Notes under the pieces: generated by a model
Seen by the model: only the letters and a program-made list of their open reading frames with translations
Database searches by the model: none
Told to the model about the DNA's origin: nothing
Made by a program: the position numbers and the translations under genes
Shown here: in pieces, positions 23,056 through 31,441 of the stretch
Position numbering within the stretch: position 1 is the stretch's first letter
Layout: each line of letters opens with the position of its first letter
NCBI GenBank assembly: GCA_019117485.1
Contig: DWZQ01000047.1
Location: forward strand, 1-43,438
Reading direction: 5' to 3'
From: Candidatus Agathobaculum intestinipullorum
Lineage (GTDB): Bacteria; Bacillota; Clostridia; Oscillospirales; Butyricicoccaceae
Length of the DNA stretch: 43,438 nt

Positions 23056-25755
23056 TTAGTAGATGGCTACTGTCGTACCGACCGGGATGTTGTTGTAAAT
23101 CCACTTGATGTCGTTCTTATACATGCGCACGCAGCCATGGGAAACCGGGTAGCCCGCACTGAAGTCATACTCGGTATCCGTGCCGGGGTAGCACAGGCGC
23201 GAGTGGAACGCGTAGCCCGTGCCGGGGTAGAAGCCGACGACCGGGCGCACGGTATAGGTGCTGGTCGTCCAACCGGCGGCGGATTTGTAGGAAACGGTCG
23301 TCAGGCCGGTCGGCGTCGGCGTGCTGGCCGCGCCCGTGCCGACGAGGAAGGACTTAATCAGCTTCCAATTGCCCTTAGAGCCTTGGAACACGTTCACATG
23401 CTGATACGCGCGGTTGATCCAAAGCAGGTATTGGCTCTTGCTCGAGTACCCCTTGGCGTTGACCCAGATTTCCTTTTCGTAGGTCTCATAGTCGTTGTTG
23501 ATCGCATAGGACGAGGTGTAGTTGCCGCGGTAGGTCGAGGAAACCAGATTCAGCACGCGGTTGACGTCGCGCTGGTAGTACCACTCGTCCGAGTAGTTCT
23601 CGATCGGGACGGTCTTTTCCACATACAGTTCTTCCGTTTCCCCGGTCGAGGGATTGTCATAGGTCAGCTTGAAGCCCATCGTTACGCTGGTCTTCATGTC
23701 CTTGGTGAAGGTAAAGTCGGTCGTGATGCTGGAAACCGTGGTCGGCGTGACGGTGAAGTTGTCGTTGCGGTAGTTTGCCATCGCAACGCCATCCTTGTAC
23801 CACTGCGCCGAGCAAACCTTGTTTTCGGATACGCCCGCAAACGACACCTGTGTTACCAGCGAGCCGCCAGCCTTGACCTTTTCCGGCACACCCATTTGGA
23901 GCGTGATGCCGGTCAGGCCGGGGTCGATATTCTCAATCTTGGAGTCGGCTTCGAGCGTCACTTCACAGTTGACCGCACGGATATCGACCGAGTCGGCCTT
24001 GCCCGTGCCGTCGACCGTCGAGCCGACGCCTGCGACCAGCAGCGTATCGGCCGCGCCGTTCATCGTCAGTTTGTTGTTCTTTGCGCCGCCGACGATCGCG
24101 ACTGCCTTTGCTGCGCCGTCCAGCACGATGGTGTTGCCCGTGCCGGTGATGGTCAGCGCATCGGCCTGCATGCCGGACAGGTGGATGGTGCGGTTCGACG
24201 CGATGATCTCGATATTACCCGCCGCGCCCGCATAGTTGACTGCGCCGCCCTTGCCCGCGATGACCAGCGTGTCCGCCGCTGCGCCGTCGGACAGGGTAAC
24301 GTCCGCCTGTCCTGCCGGGTCGAGGGCGAGGGTGGAAAGCGAGGTATTGTTCTGTGCCGTCAGGCTGGTGTTTTCCGCGCCCTTGAGCACAACGCGGCCG
24401 GTCAGCGCGGCGCCGTCAATGTTGACAGCGGTGGTGTCAGCTGCAAAGATATAGTCGCTGTTGCTTTGCGTCCCGTTTAGTTGGATTGCCTCTGCGGTAG
24501 AAAACAGGGTGCCGCCGGGCTGGGCGGTTTCCGGCGTATCCGACGGGAAGGTGCCGACAATGCGCAACAGCATGGTGACAAATTCCGCCCGCGTCAGCGA
24601 TGCCTGCGGGGAAAGGGTGGTGGCGGAGGAACCGTTAACGATGCCCGCCGCGACCAGCGCCGCAGCCGCCTGCTTTTGGGAATCGGTCATCGAGCCTGCG
24701 TCCGTAAAGGCGTGCAGCTCGTCTTCAGCGGCTTCCGCACGGTCATAGACAAAGGCGCGTGCGAGCAATTCAAACGCTTCCGCGCGTGTAGAGGCGGTAT
24801 CGAAGTTGCGGCTGTCATTGCTGGCGATCAGGCCAAGGTGGATGGCCTTGCCCAGATCGTTTGCATACCATGCGTTCGACGGCGTGCCGGTCAGACCGCT
24901 GGTGCTGTCTGCCACGCTTGCGCCAAGGGTGCGGTTGAGGATTACAATGGCTTCCGAGCGCTTGACCGCGTTATCCGGCAGCATCATGCCGTCCACACCG
25001 TTGAGCAGGCCGACACGGACTGCCCGGTTGAGCGACTGCTCGGCCCAATGACCGGAGACATCCGGGAATACGGGGGTGGTCGGCGTTTCGGGTGTTTCAG
25101 GTGTTTCGACAGACAGCGCCACGGGCAGCGTGCCCGCCATCATGCGCGCAACATATAGCTTGGCCGTATTCAGATCAAGGCCACCGGTGATGGTCAGCAG
25201 CGCGTCGTCCGCGTCGTAAGCTGCCGTTTCGCCGACGGTCTGCCCGTCCAGCTGGACGGACAGCGCATTGTCTTCGGCTAAAGTGTCGAGCGTCACCTGC
25301 GCGTCCTCTGTCGGGGTCAGCTGTATGTAGGCCGGGCCGCCGTCGCTTTCCGCGGCTTGTCCGGCTTCAGCGGACAGGATGTCCGCGCCTGTCAGGCTGA
25401 CCGTGCCGGCCGCGTCCTTGATGGACAGGACGTTGGGCTGCGTCAGGAAGTCGGCAAGGCCGTCCGGCGCTTCCGTGCCTTCCGGCAGGGTGACGGTCAG
25501 CGCCGTCCTCTCGTCGTTGAGCGCAAACACCGCGTCATACAGTTCCAGCTGCGCGAGCCGCCGTTCGGTCACGTTTTGCAGTCGGTCTGCCGTTTCTTCT
25601 GTCATCGTGTCCATACCGTCCGGCAGTGTGACCGCGAAGGTTAATGTGGTATCAGCCGCCGTTTCCGCAGTGAGCAAGGCGTCGCCGCCCGCCGCAAATG
25701 CGGTGCCGAGCAGCAGGACAGCAGCCAAAAGGCCGCTGAGGATTCGTTTTTTCAA
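23056..25755 (-). CDS. Secreted SecD-P1-like / SLH / YkuD L,D-transpeptidase protein
   Basis: 899 residues. A signal peptide (KKRILSGLLAAVLLLGTAFA) precedes residues about 36-216, which read like the periplasmic P1 head of SecD: LQNVTERRLAQLELYDAVF, then VSLTGADILSA, YIQLTPTEDA, LSVQLDGQTV, ITGGLDLNTAKL and MMAGTLPVALSVE in SecD order. A TPETPETPTTP linker leads to three SLH-type modules (about 229-400, FPDVSGHWAEQSLNRAV), a repetitive Ala/Gly/Thr-rich beta-strand region (about 415-625), and a C-terminal YkuD domain with SHGCVRM, catalytic Cys875. It should bind the wall and form 3-3 or protein cross-links in peptidoglycan. The start is TTG with AGGGGG ahead. It is transcribed alone from 25788-25817. 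Confidence 0.85.
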   Translation of the reverse strand: MKKRILSGLLAAVLLLGTAFAAGGDALLTAETAADTTLTFAVTLPDGMDTMTEETADRLQNVTERRLAQLELYDAVFALNDERTALTVTLPEGTEAPDGLADFLTQPNVLSIKDAAGTVSLTGADILSAEAGQAAESDGGPAYIQLTPTEDAQVTLDTLAEDNALSVQLDGQTVGETAAYDADDALLTITGGLDLNTAKLYVARMMAGTLPVALSVETPETPETPTTPVFPDVSGHWAEQSLNRAVRVGLLNGVDGMMLPDNAVKRSEAIVILNRTLGASVADSTSGLTGTPSNAWYANDLGKAIHLGLIASNDSRNFDTASTRAEAFELLARAFVYDRAEAAEDELHAFTDAGSMTDSQKQAAAALVAAGIVNGSSATTLSPQASLTRAEFVTMLLRIVGTFPSDTPETAQPGGTLFSTAEAIQLNGTQSNSDYIFAADTTAVNIDGAALTGRVVLKGAENTSLTAQNNTSLSTLALDPAGQADVTLSDGAAADTLVIAGKGGAVNYAGAAGNIEIIASNRTIHLSGMQADALTITGTGNTIVLDGAAKAVAIVGGAKNNKLTMNGAADTLLVAGVGSTVDGTGKADSVDIRAVNCEVTLEADSKIENIDPGLTGITLQMGVPEKVKAGGSLVTQVSFAGVSENKVCSAQWYKDGVAMANYRNDNFTVTPTTVSSITTDFTFTKDMKTSVTMGFKLTYDNPSTGETEELYVEKTVPIENYSDEWYYQRDVNRVLNLVSSTYRGNYTSSYAINNDYETYEKEIWVNAKGYSSKSQYLLWINRAYQHVNVFQGSKGNWKLIKSFLVGTGAASTPTPTGLTTVSYKSAAGWTTSTYTVRPVVGFYPGTGYAFHSRLCYPGTDTEYDFSAGYPVSHGCVRMYKNDIKWIYNNIPVGTTVAIY

Positions 25756-25787
25756 GGAAGATTCCCCCTCGTTTCGGTAGTGATTCT

Positions 25788-25817
25788 ATTGTACGGTCAA
25801 CAGACAAGAATTGTCAA
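25788..25817 (-). promoter_or_regulatory. Promoter of the L,D-transpeptidase gene
   Basis: Minus-strand TTGACA (25812-25817), 18-base spacer, TACAAT (25788-25793), about 33 bases before the TTG start. Confidence 0.72.
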
Positions 25818-25904
25818 GCAAAAGCACGGTTTCAGTTTCGATACAAAAGACAGTTTCCCATGTTTTCCCGCGTCAGGACGGGGCTTTTTGGTGCAATACA
25901 GAGG

Positions 25905-25933
25905 TTTACAACCGCTTTTGTGCATGCTATACT
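25905..25933 (+). promoter_or_regulatory. Promoter of the zinc-ribbon/TPR gene
   Basis: TTTACA (25905-25910), 17-base spacer, TATACT (25928-25933), 45 bases before the start codon. Confidence 0.72.
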
Positions 25934-25977
25934 GATACTGGCATATTATATCGTACATCATAGAGGAGGAACCATCC

Positions 25978-27318
25978 ATGCTTTGCAAGAACTGCGGCAG
26001 GGAATTGCCCATTGCGGGGCAGTTCTGCCCATTCTGCGGCGCGACCGTCGAGCAGACCGGCGTCAACGACGAAACGGCGGTCTTTACCTCGCTGCCCGAG
26101 GAACTCAACGGGCCGATCGACCTGTCGGCGTTTGACGCCATCATGAAAGAGGACCATCACGCAGGCGGCCCGTCCGACGGCGTGACCACCGGCGACCCGC
26201 TGGCCGTGACTGACCCGCGTGTGCCGCGTGCCGGACAAATGCCGCCCGCCGACGTGCCGCCGGTGCGCCGCACCACCAGCCAGTCGGGCGCACAGCGCAC
26301 GGGCAGCGCGTCCCGTCCGAACAGCGCGCCCCGCACCACCTATTTTTCCGAGCCTGACCCGGACGACCGCCCCTACCGCAAGCCATCCAAGGGCAAGCGC
26401 GGCGCAGTGGTGGCGGTGGTCGTGCTGCTGGTCATCGCGCTGATTGGCGGCGGCGTGTGGTTTTTCATCAGCCGCCAGCCGGACGAAAACCTCACCACGG
26501 CAGACAAATACTTCAGCCGCGGCAACTTCGACAAGGCGCTGGAGTATTTCCAGAAAGCACAGCAGGAGGCCAAGGACCCGACTACGCTGGACGCGACCAT
26601 TCAGCTGATTCAGGATTTCCAGACCGCGCAGGACTATGTCGAGAACGGGCAGTATACCGAGGCGATCGCGGCGCTCAAGCAGTTGCAGAACCGCGTGACC
26701 GACCCGTCCTCCGCCATGTACAGCGCGATTGAGGATTTGCTCGCACAGGCCGAGGCCGGCCAGTCGGACAGTGAGTTTGCTGCCGATGTTGCCGAGGTAG
26801 AAAGCTATCTGGCCGATGGCAAGTATGACGCGGCGGCGGGCAAGCTGGATTCGCTTGCGGCGGATGACAGCCTGACCAGCGACCAGAAAAAGCAGCTGGA
26901 AGATCTGCGCGAGGAGTTGACCAAGGCGCAGGAAAAGGAACAGCAGCAGCAGGAGAACGAGGAGAAGCAGAACGAGCAGCGCAGCACGTTCTCCAGCCGT
27001 ATGGATGAGCTGGAATCGAACGATTTGCAGATTGCGTCCGCAGCGACGCCCGAGGATGAGCTGGCGCTGACTGCCAGCTCGTTCGAAGCGTGGGACACGC
27101 TGCTGGTTGAGATGTACGACTATCTGGCGACCATCCTCAACGCCGACCAGTACGCCGCTGAGGAGGAGAGCTATAAGCAGTGGATCGACGAGCGCGATTC
27201 GGGCGCGGCCAACGCGGCGAAGGAAAGCTCGGACGAGACGGCGGGGCAGCTGGCTTCGTACAGCTTTAAGCAGAGCTACACCAAGGCGCGTTGCTACAAG
27301 CTGCTTGACCTGATGTAA
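25978..27318 (+). CDS. Zinc-ribbon, single-span membrane protein with TPR-like ectodomain
   Basis: 446 residues. The N-terminus MLCKNCGRELPIAGQFCPFCG is a two-CxxC zinc ribbon. A disordered Pro/Arg/Thr-rich stretch (about 60-140) leads to one membrane span (about 143-163, VVAVVVLLVIALIGGGVWFF). The outer part starts with a TPR-like pair (ADKYFSRGNFDKALEYFQKA and ENGQYTEAIAALKQLQN) followed by a Glu/Gln-rich coiled coil (about 305-345). The architecture is common in Firmicutes, but the function is not established. AGAGGAGG lies 8 bases before the ATG. It is divergent from the L,D-transpeptidase gene and ends in a strong terminator. Confidence 0.82.
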   Translation: MLCKNCGRELPIAGQFCPFCGATVEQTGVNDETAVFTSLPEELNGPIDLSAFDAIMKEDHHAGGPSDGVTTGDPLAVTDPRVPRAGQMPPADVPPVRRTTSQSGAQRTGSASRPNSAPRTTYFSEPDPDDRPYRKPSKGKRGAVVAVVVLLVIALIGGGVWFFISRQPDENLTTADKYFSRGNFDKALEYFQKAQQEAKDPTTLDATIQLIQDFQTAQDYVENGQYTEAIAALKQLQNRVTDPSSAMYSAIEDLLAQAEAGQSDSEFAADVAEVESYLADGKYDAAAGKLDSLAADDSLTSDQKKQLEDLREELTKAQEKEQQQQENEEKQNEQRSTFSSRMDELESNDLQIASAATPEDELALTASSFEAWDTLLVEMYDYLATILNADQYAAEEESYKQWIDERDSGAANAAKESSDETAGQLASYSFKQSYTKARCYKLLDLM

Positions 27319-27331
27319 CATTCCAGTCCCC

Positions 27332-27367
27332 AAAAAGGCTGCGGCTATCAAGCCGCGGCCTTTTTTT
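27332..27367 (+). terminator. Terminator after the zinc-ribbon gene
   Basis: Stem AAAAGGCTGCGGCT/AGCCGCGGCCTTTT with an ATCA loop and one mismatch, then TTT. A second A-rich/T-rich hairpin, AAAAAGCG/CGCTTTTT, lies at 27455-27478 before the citrate synthase promoter. Confidence 0.88.
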
Positions 27368-27502
27368 GTACCCTGCTGCTTTGGCACGGCAAAGTGGGAA
27401 AATCTTTGCACAATGCGAAAGAAAATCTTGCGTACAGGCATGGTGAACAACTGCAAAAAGCGCATAAAACCGCTTTTTGTCCGATCATACAAGCGACGGG
27501 AT

Positions 27503-27531
27503 TTGACACGGATGCAAGATTGCGGTACAAT
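27503..27531 (+). promoter_or_regulatory. Promoter of citrate synthase
   Basis: Perfect TTGACA (27503-27508), 17-base spacer, TACAAT (27526-27531), 46 bases before the start codon. Confidence 0.85.
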
Positions 27532-27576
27532 ATATTCATTATAAAAATAATCCATTTCAGGAAAGGGGCGGGGCGG

Positions 27577-28944
27577 ATGAACAGTCAGCCAAATTTTGTA
27601 AACGAGGAGTTGCTGCATGAGCTGAGCGAGAGCTTCCGCCTGAACAGCAAAATGCCAAGCGAGCTGTATGCGCGCTTTGACGTGAAGCGCGGCTTGCGCA
27701 ACGCGGACGGCACGGGCGTGTTGGCCGGTATGACCCGTCTGGGCAACGTACACGGCTATCTGCTCAACGAAGGCGAGCGCGAGCCGATCGAAGGCCGCCT
27801 GACCTACCGCGGTTACAACGTGTATGACCTGATCCACGGGCTGGAGCAGGAAAACCGCTTCGGTTTTGAGGAGGTCGGCTATCTGCTCATGTGCGGCAAA
27901 TTGCCGACGCGGCAGCAGCTGGATGAATTCCAGCGCACGATCGGTCTCGAGCGCGCGCTGCCCGATAACTTCACCGAGGATATGATCATGCGCGCGCCCA
28001 GCCGCGATATCATGAACAAGCTGGCCGGCGCCACGCTTGCGCTCTATTCCTACGACGAAAACCCGGATGAGACGACGGTCGAGAACATCATGCGGCAGGG
28101 CATCAGCCTGATGGCTAAGTTCCCGGTCATCATCTCGCACGCCTATCAGGCCAAGCGCCGTTATTTCGACGGCGACTCGATGTTCCTGCATGTGCCCGAC
28201 CCGGAGCGCTCAACCGCGGAGAATATCCTGCATCTGGTGCGTCCGAACGGCAAGTATAGCGACGACGAAGCCAAGCTGCTCGACCGCTGCCTGATTCTGC
28301 ACGCCGAGCACGGCGGCGGTAACAACTCGTCGTTTACCGTGCGCGTCACCTCGTCGTCGGGCACGGATACTTATTCCGCGATTGCCGCGGCGGTGTCCGC
28401 ACTCAAGGGGCCGCGCCATGGCGGCGCCAACCTGCGTGTGGTGAAACAGTTTGAGGAAATGAAGGCCAACCTGTCCGACTGGACGGACGAAGGCGCGGTT
28501 GCGGATTACCTGTGCAAGATCCTTGACGGTGCGGCGGGCGACGGCTCGGGCCTGATTTACGGCATGGGGCACGCCATTTACACCAAGAGCGACCCGCGTG
28601 CGGTCGCGCTCAAGCGGGCGGCGCGCCCGCTGGCGGAAAAGACCGGGTTCTCCAAGGAAATGGACCTGATCGAGCTGGTCGAAAAGCTGACGCCCGCGAT
28701 TTTTGCAGAAAAGAAGGGCAGCGACAAGCCGATGTGTGCCAATATTGATATGTATTCCGGTCTGGTGTACAAGATGCTCGGCCTGCCCAAGTCGTTATAC
28801 ACCCCGCTGTTCGCCACCGCGCGCATCGTTGGCTGGATGGCGCACCGCCTTGAGGAAGTAACGACCGGCGGCAAGATCATCCGTCCGGCATACAAGCCGT
28901 TGTCCAAAACAGTAGATTACATCAATATCGACGAGCGGAATTGA
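27577..28944 (+). CDS. gltA: Citrate synthase (Si type family)
   Basis: 455 residues. The family motifs are HAEHGGGNNSSFTVRV (His of the active site), GPRHGGANLRVV (second His) and the SDPRA region carrying the catalytic Asp, with GMGHAIYTKSDPR between. It condenses acetyl-CoA with oxaloacetate, feeding glutamate synthesis in anaerobes with an incomplete TCA cycle. The start MNSQPNFVNEELL was chosen because GGAAAGGGGCGGGG precedes it; an upstream in-frame ATG would begin before the promoter. Aconitase and isocitrate dehydrogenase genes are not adjacent. 2-methylcitrate synthase activity cannot be ruled out by reading alone. Confidence 0.92.
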   Translation: MNSQPNFVNEELLHELSESFRLNSKMPSELYARFDVKRGLRNADGTGVLAGMTRLGNVHGYLLNEGEREPIEGRLTYRGYNVYDLIHGLEQENRFGFEEVGYLLMCGKLPTRQQLDEFQRTIGLERALPDNFTEDMIMRAPSRDIMNKLAGATLALYSYDENPDETTVENIMRQGISLMAKFPVIISHAYQAKRRYFDGDSMFLHVPDPERSTAENILHLVRPNGKYSDDEAKLLDRCLILHAEHGGGNNSSFTVRVTSSSGTDTYSAIAAAVSALKGPRHGGANLRVVKQFEEMKANLSDWTDEGAVADYLCKILDGAAGDGSGLIYGMGHAIYTKSDPRAVALKRAARPLAEKTGFSKEMDLIELVEKLTPAIFAEKKGSDKPMCANIDMYSGLVYKMLGLPKSLYTPLFATARIVGWMAHRLEEVTTGGKIIRPAYKPLSKTVDYINIDERN

Positions 28945-28950
28945 TGCAAA

Positions 28951-28983
28951 AAGCGCCTGCCGGTTTTCCGGCAGGCGCTTTGT
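28951..28983. terminator. Bidirectional terminator between citrate synthase and superoxide reductase genes
   Basis: Perfect stem AAGCGCCTGCCGG/CCGGCAGGCGCTT with a TTTT loop. The A-run on the left gives a good T-tract for the minus-strand transcript; the plus side has TGTCTGTT. Confidence 0.88.
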
Positions 28984-29013
28984 CTGTTCAATTGTTTCAA
29001 TCGTTGCGGGCGC

Positions 29014-29394
29014 TTAGAGTGCAGCCTTCCACAGGCCGTGCAGATTGCAGTATTCGTATACAGCCTCCGCCTTTTCACCGTCCGCGAGTGCGAATACGGC
29101 TTCGGGCGCACCAGTGTGGTCGAGGTTCATGCGGTGTAGGCCCTTATCGGTCACCAGCCAGATATAAGCGATGTGATGCTCTTCGGTCATCGGGTGGGCA
29201 ACTTCGCCGACCTTAACGCGCACGATGTTGCCTTCCACCGCTGCGACAGGCACATGCTTCTCGGTCGCGCCGTCGGTCTCGCCGGCCTTCATTTCCTTCA
29301 TCGGCTCGCCGCAGCAGATAACCGGTACGCCGCGGTCGAAGATTTTTTCGACGATGTTGCCGCAGTGCATGCACTTGAAGATTTTCAGTTCCAT
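29014..29394 (-). CDS. dfx: Desulfoferrodoxin (superoxide reductase)
   Basis: 126 residues. The N-terminal desulforedoxin-like centre has CMHCGN and ICCGEP, giving four Cys ligands for a rubredoxin-type iron. The superoxide reductase domain has the ligands of the Fe(His)4(Cys) centre: EKHVP, HPMTEEHHIAY, and EYCNLHGLW with the Cys and last His. The glutamate of EKHVP is the usual sixth-site residue. It reduces superoxide to peroxide in the cytoplasm of anaerobes. AAGGAGG lies 9 bases before the ATG. It lies 60 bases downstream of the deaminase gene, separated by a CCGGCG/CGCCGG hairpin. Confidence 0.95.
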   Translation of the reverse strand: MELKIFKCMHCGNIVEKIFDRGVPVICCGEPMKEMKAGETDGATEKHVPVAAVEGNIVRVKVGEVAHPMTEEHHIAYIWLVTDKGLHRMNLDHTGAPEAVFALADGEKAEAVYEYCNLHGLWKAAL

Positions 29395-29417
29395 AACAGG
29401 TTCCTCCTTATTTTATA

Positions 29418-29436
29418 TCCGGCGTAATGCGCCGGA
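29418..29436 (-). terminator. Weak hairpin between the deaminase and superoxide reductase genes
   Basis: Stem TCCGGCG/CGCCGGA with a 5-base loop, followed on the minus strand by ATATAAAAT rather than a true T-run. It may only partly stop transcription into dfx. Confidence 0.45.
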
Positions 29437-29454
29437 AAAATACAACGGGGCGGC

Positions 29455-29943
29455 TCAATAGCCGGTTTGCCCATCCAAAATCTCGTCGTGGTAGATCCAG
29501 TCGCGCACATTGATCACGTCGTATGTATCCGTTGTGCGGCGGATGACCACCTGCTCAATGCCTGCGTTGATGATCAGGCGCTTGCACATCGGGCAGGAAT
29601 TGGCGTCGGGCATCAATTCGCCTGTGGACATATCGCGGCCGACCAGATAGAGCGTTGCACCGAGCATCTGCTCGCGGGGCGCGGCGATGATGGCGTTGGC
29701 CTCGGCGTGAACCGAGCGGCAGAACTCGTACCGCTCGCCGCGCGGGATGCCCATTTTGGCGCGGATGCAGGTGCCGATGTCGATGCAGTTCTCCCGGCCG
29801 CGGGGCGCGCCGTTGTAGCCGGTGGAGACGATCACGTCGTTTTTGACGATCACCGCGCCAAAGCCGCGCCGCAGGCAGGTGCTGCGCTCAAGCGCGACCT
29901 GCGCCATATCCAGATAATAGTTTGTCTTGTCCCGTCGGTTCAT
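29455..29943 (-). CDS. Deoxycytidylate deaminase family protein (ComEB-like)
   Basis: 162 residues. The zinc site is in SVHAEANAII (His ligand and catalytic Glu) and SCPMCKRLI (two Cys ligands), the pattern of dCMP deaminases and ComEB. TGYNGAPRGRENC is the family substrate loop. It probably converts dCMP to dUMP for thymidylate synthesis. The start MNRRDKTNYYLDMAQ was chosen because GGGAGGATG lies just before; an earlier ATG touches the ribosome site. It starts 19 bases after the ABC ATPase gene on the same strand. Confidence 0.9.
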   Translation of the reverse strand: MNRRDKTNYYLDMAQVALERSTCLRRGFGAVIVKNDVIVSTGYNGAPRGRENCIDIGTCIRAKMGIPRGERYEFCRSVHAEANAIIAAPREQMLGATLYLVGRDMSTGELMPDANSCPMCKRLIINAGIEQVVIRRTTDTYDVINVRDWIYHDEILDGQTGY

Positions 29944-29962
29944 AAACATCCTCCCTGCGAGT

Positions 29963-30622
29963 TTATCCACCCGAGAGCACGCCGCCCTCAAGCGTCAGCC
30001 GCCGTGCCGCGCGCGCAGCGGCAGCGCGGTCATGCGTAATCAGTACAATGGTGTGCCCCGCGCGGTGCAGCCCGTCGAGCAGGGCGAGTGCCTCGCCGGT
30101 CGCGGCGGGGTCAAGGCCGGCGGTCGGTTCGTCAGCCAGCACGACATCCGGCCGGGTAACGACCGCGCGCGCAAGCGCCACGCGTTGCTGCTGGCCGCCC
30201 GAAAGCTGGTCGGGCCGGTGGTGCAGACGGTCGGACAAACCGACGCGGTCAAGAGCTTCCTGCGCGCGCGCCAGACGTTCGGCGCGCGGCGCCCCTTGCA
30301 GCGCAAGCGGCAGCGCGACGTTTTCCAGCGCAGTCATGCCGGGCAGCAGCCGGAAGCCCTGAAAGACAAAGCCGATGCGCTCGCTGCGCAGCCGCGCGCG
30401 TGCGGCGGGCGGCAGGCGGGATACATCCGTCCCGCCGAGTAGATACTGCCCATCGGTGAGCGTATCGAGCAGGCCGAGCACATGCATGAGCGTACTCTTG
30501 CCAGAACCGGACGCGCCCGTGATCGAAACATAGTCTCCGGGAGCAACGTGCAGGCCGATATCGCACAGCGCCTGCACGCCGCTGTCCACATATATTTTAC
30601 TCGCATGCATCAGCTTTAGCAA
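29963..30622 (-). CDS. ABC transporter ATP-binding protein (LolD/MacB/FtsE-like)
   Basis: 219 residues with Walker A GASGSGKST, Q-loop FVFQGFRL, signature LSGGQQQRVALARA, Walker B VVLADEP and switch His in LITHD. The class is that of ATPases that pair with FtsX/MacB-type permeases. I set the start at the TTG giving MLKLMHASKIY, because GGAAGGGGG lies 6 bases before it and this matches family N-termini; an ATG at 30640 (six residues more) lacks a ribosome site. No permease gene is adjacent: the next gene downstream is the deaminase and the one upstream is a transporter of a different family. It is an orphan ATPase whose substrate is unknown. Confidence 0.85.
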   Translation of the reverse strand: MLKLMHASKIYVDSGVQALCDIGLHVAPGDYVSITGASGSGKSTLMHVLGLLDTLTDGQYLLGGTDVSRLPPAARARLRSERIGFVFQGFRLLPGMTALENVALPLALQGAPRAERLARAQEALDRVGLSDRLHHRPDQLSGGQQQRVALARAVVTRPDVVLADEPTAGLDPAATGEALALLDGLHRAGHTIVLITHDRAAAARAARRLTLEGGVLSGG

Positions 30623-30682
30623 GGCTTTTCCCCCTTCCATCCAGGGTTTATTTTGTCTGCAAAGCGCGGATATTATGCTGAA

Positions 30683-30718
30683 AAGAAAGCCCGCCCGGAA
30701 ACTGTATTCCGGGCGGGC
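30683..30718 (-). terminator. Terminator of the queuosine-precursor transporter operon
   Basis: Perfect stem GCCCGCCCGGAA/TTCCGGGCGGGC with a 6-base loop, followed on the minus strand by TTTCTTTT, 7 bases after the transporter stop codon. Confidence 0.88.
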
Positions 30719-30724
30719 GGAAAA

Positions 30725-31441
30725 TCAGGCCGCGTCGGCAGTGTGGCCGGCCTTTTTGTCATGCAGGCGGCGCGCAGCGTACACGACTGGCGTGTCGAGC
30801 AGCGAGGTAAAAATAAAGATCACATAGCTCGACAGCGCAACGGAAAGGAGCGTGGGCAGGTCGTATGTCCCCCAGAACGCGAACGCGGTGAACAGCACAG
30901 TGTTGACCAGCTGGGACACCAGCGTCGAACCGTTGTTGCGCAGCCAGAGATAGGCGCGGTGGTCGCCGGTTTTGCGCTCGGTCAGCGCCCACCACTTGTG
31001 GTACAGCCACACGTCGAACACCTGCGCGACCGCATAGACCGCAAGCGAGGACAGCATCATGCGCGGCGTGTTGGAGAATACCGCCGCGATAGACGGGCTG
31101 ACCCAGTCGTTCGCCGACGGCACATACAGCAGCCACGACTGCGATACCAGAATGAACAGCACATTGGCCGCAATGCCCGCCCAGACCGCGCGCTGCGCGG
31201 TTTTCTTGCCCGCGACTTCGCTCAGGATATCGGTCACAAGGAAGGTGGTTGCAAACAGGATGTTGCCCAGCGTCATCTCCATGCCGAACGCATTGACCAA
31301 AATCATCACTTCGATGTTCGCCGCGATGGTGGCGAACACGGTAAACGCCATCATGCCGCCCGTACCGAACAGGTAAAACCACAGCAGCACCGCGCCGTAC
31401 AGCACAATAAGGGTACCGATCAACAATAATTCGTTTGTCAT
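30725..31441 (-). CDS. yhhQ: YhhQ/VUT-family queuosine precursor transporter
   Basis: 238 residues with about six to seven membrane spans. It shows the family features ANIEVMILVNAFGMEMTLGN and FLVTDILSEVAGKK, with the conserved acidic TDILSE, plus a C-terminal NTVLFTAFAFWG and SLLDTPVVY. Members import queuine or pre-queuosine bases. The start MTNELLLIGTL has AGGAG 8 bases ahead and overlaps the stop of the upstream radical SAM gene as ATGA, so the two are translationally coupled. That pairing points to salvage of queuine rather than of a different base. Confidence 0.87.
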   Translation of the reverse strand: MTNELLLIGTLIVLYGAVLLWFYLFGTGGMMAFTVFATIAANIEVMILVNAFGMEMTLGNILFATTFLVTDILSEVAGKKTAQRAVWAGIAANVLFILVSQSWLLYVPSANDWVSPSIAAVFSNTPRMMLSSLAVYAVAQVFDVWLYHKWWALTERKTGDHRAYLWLRNNGSTLVSQLVNTVLFTAFAFWGTYDLPTLLSVALSSYVIFIFTSLLDTPVVYAARRLHDKKAGHTADAA

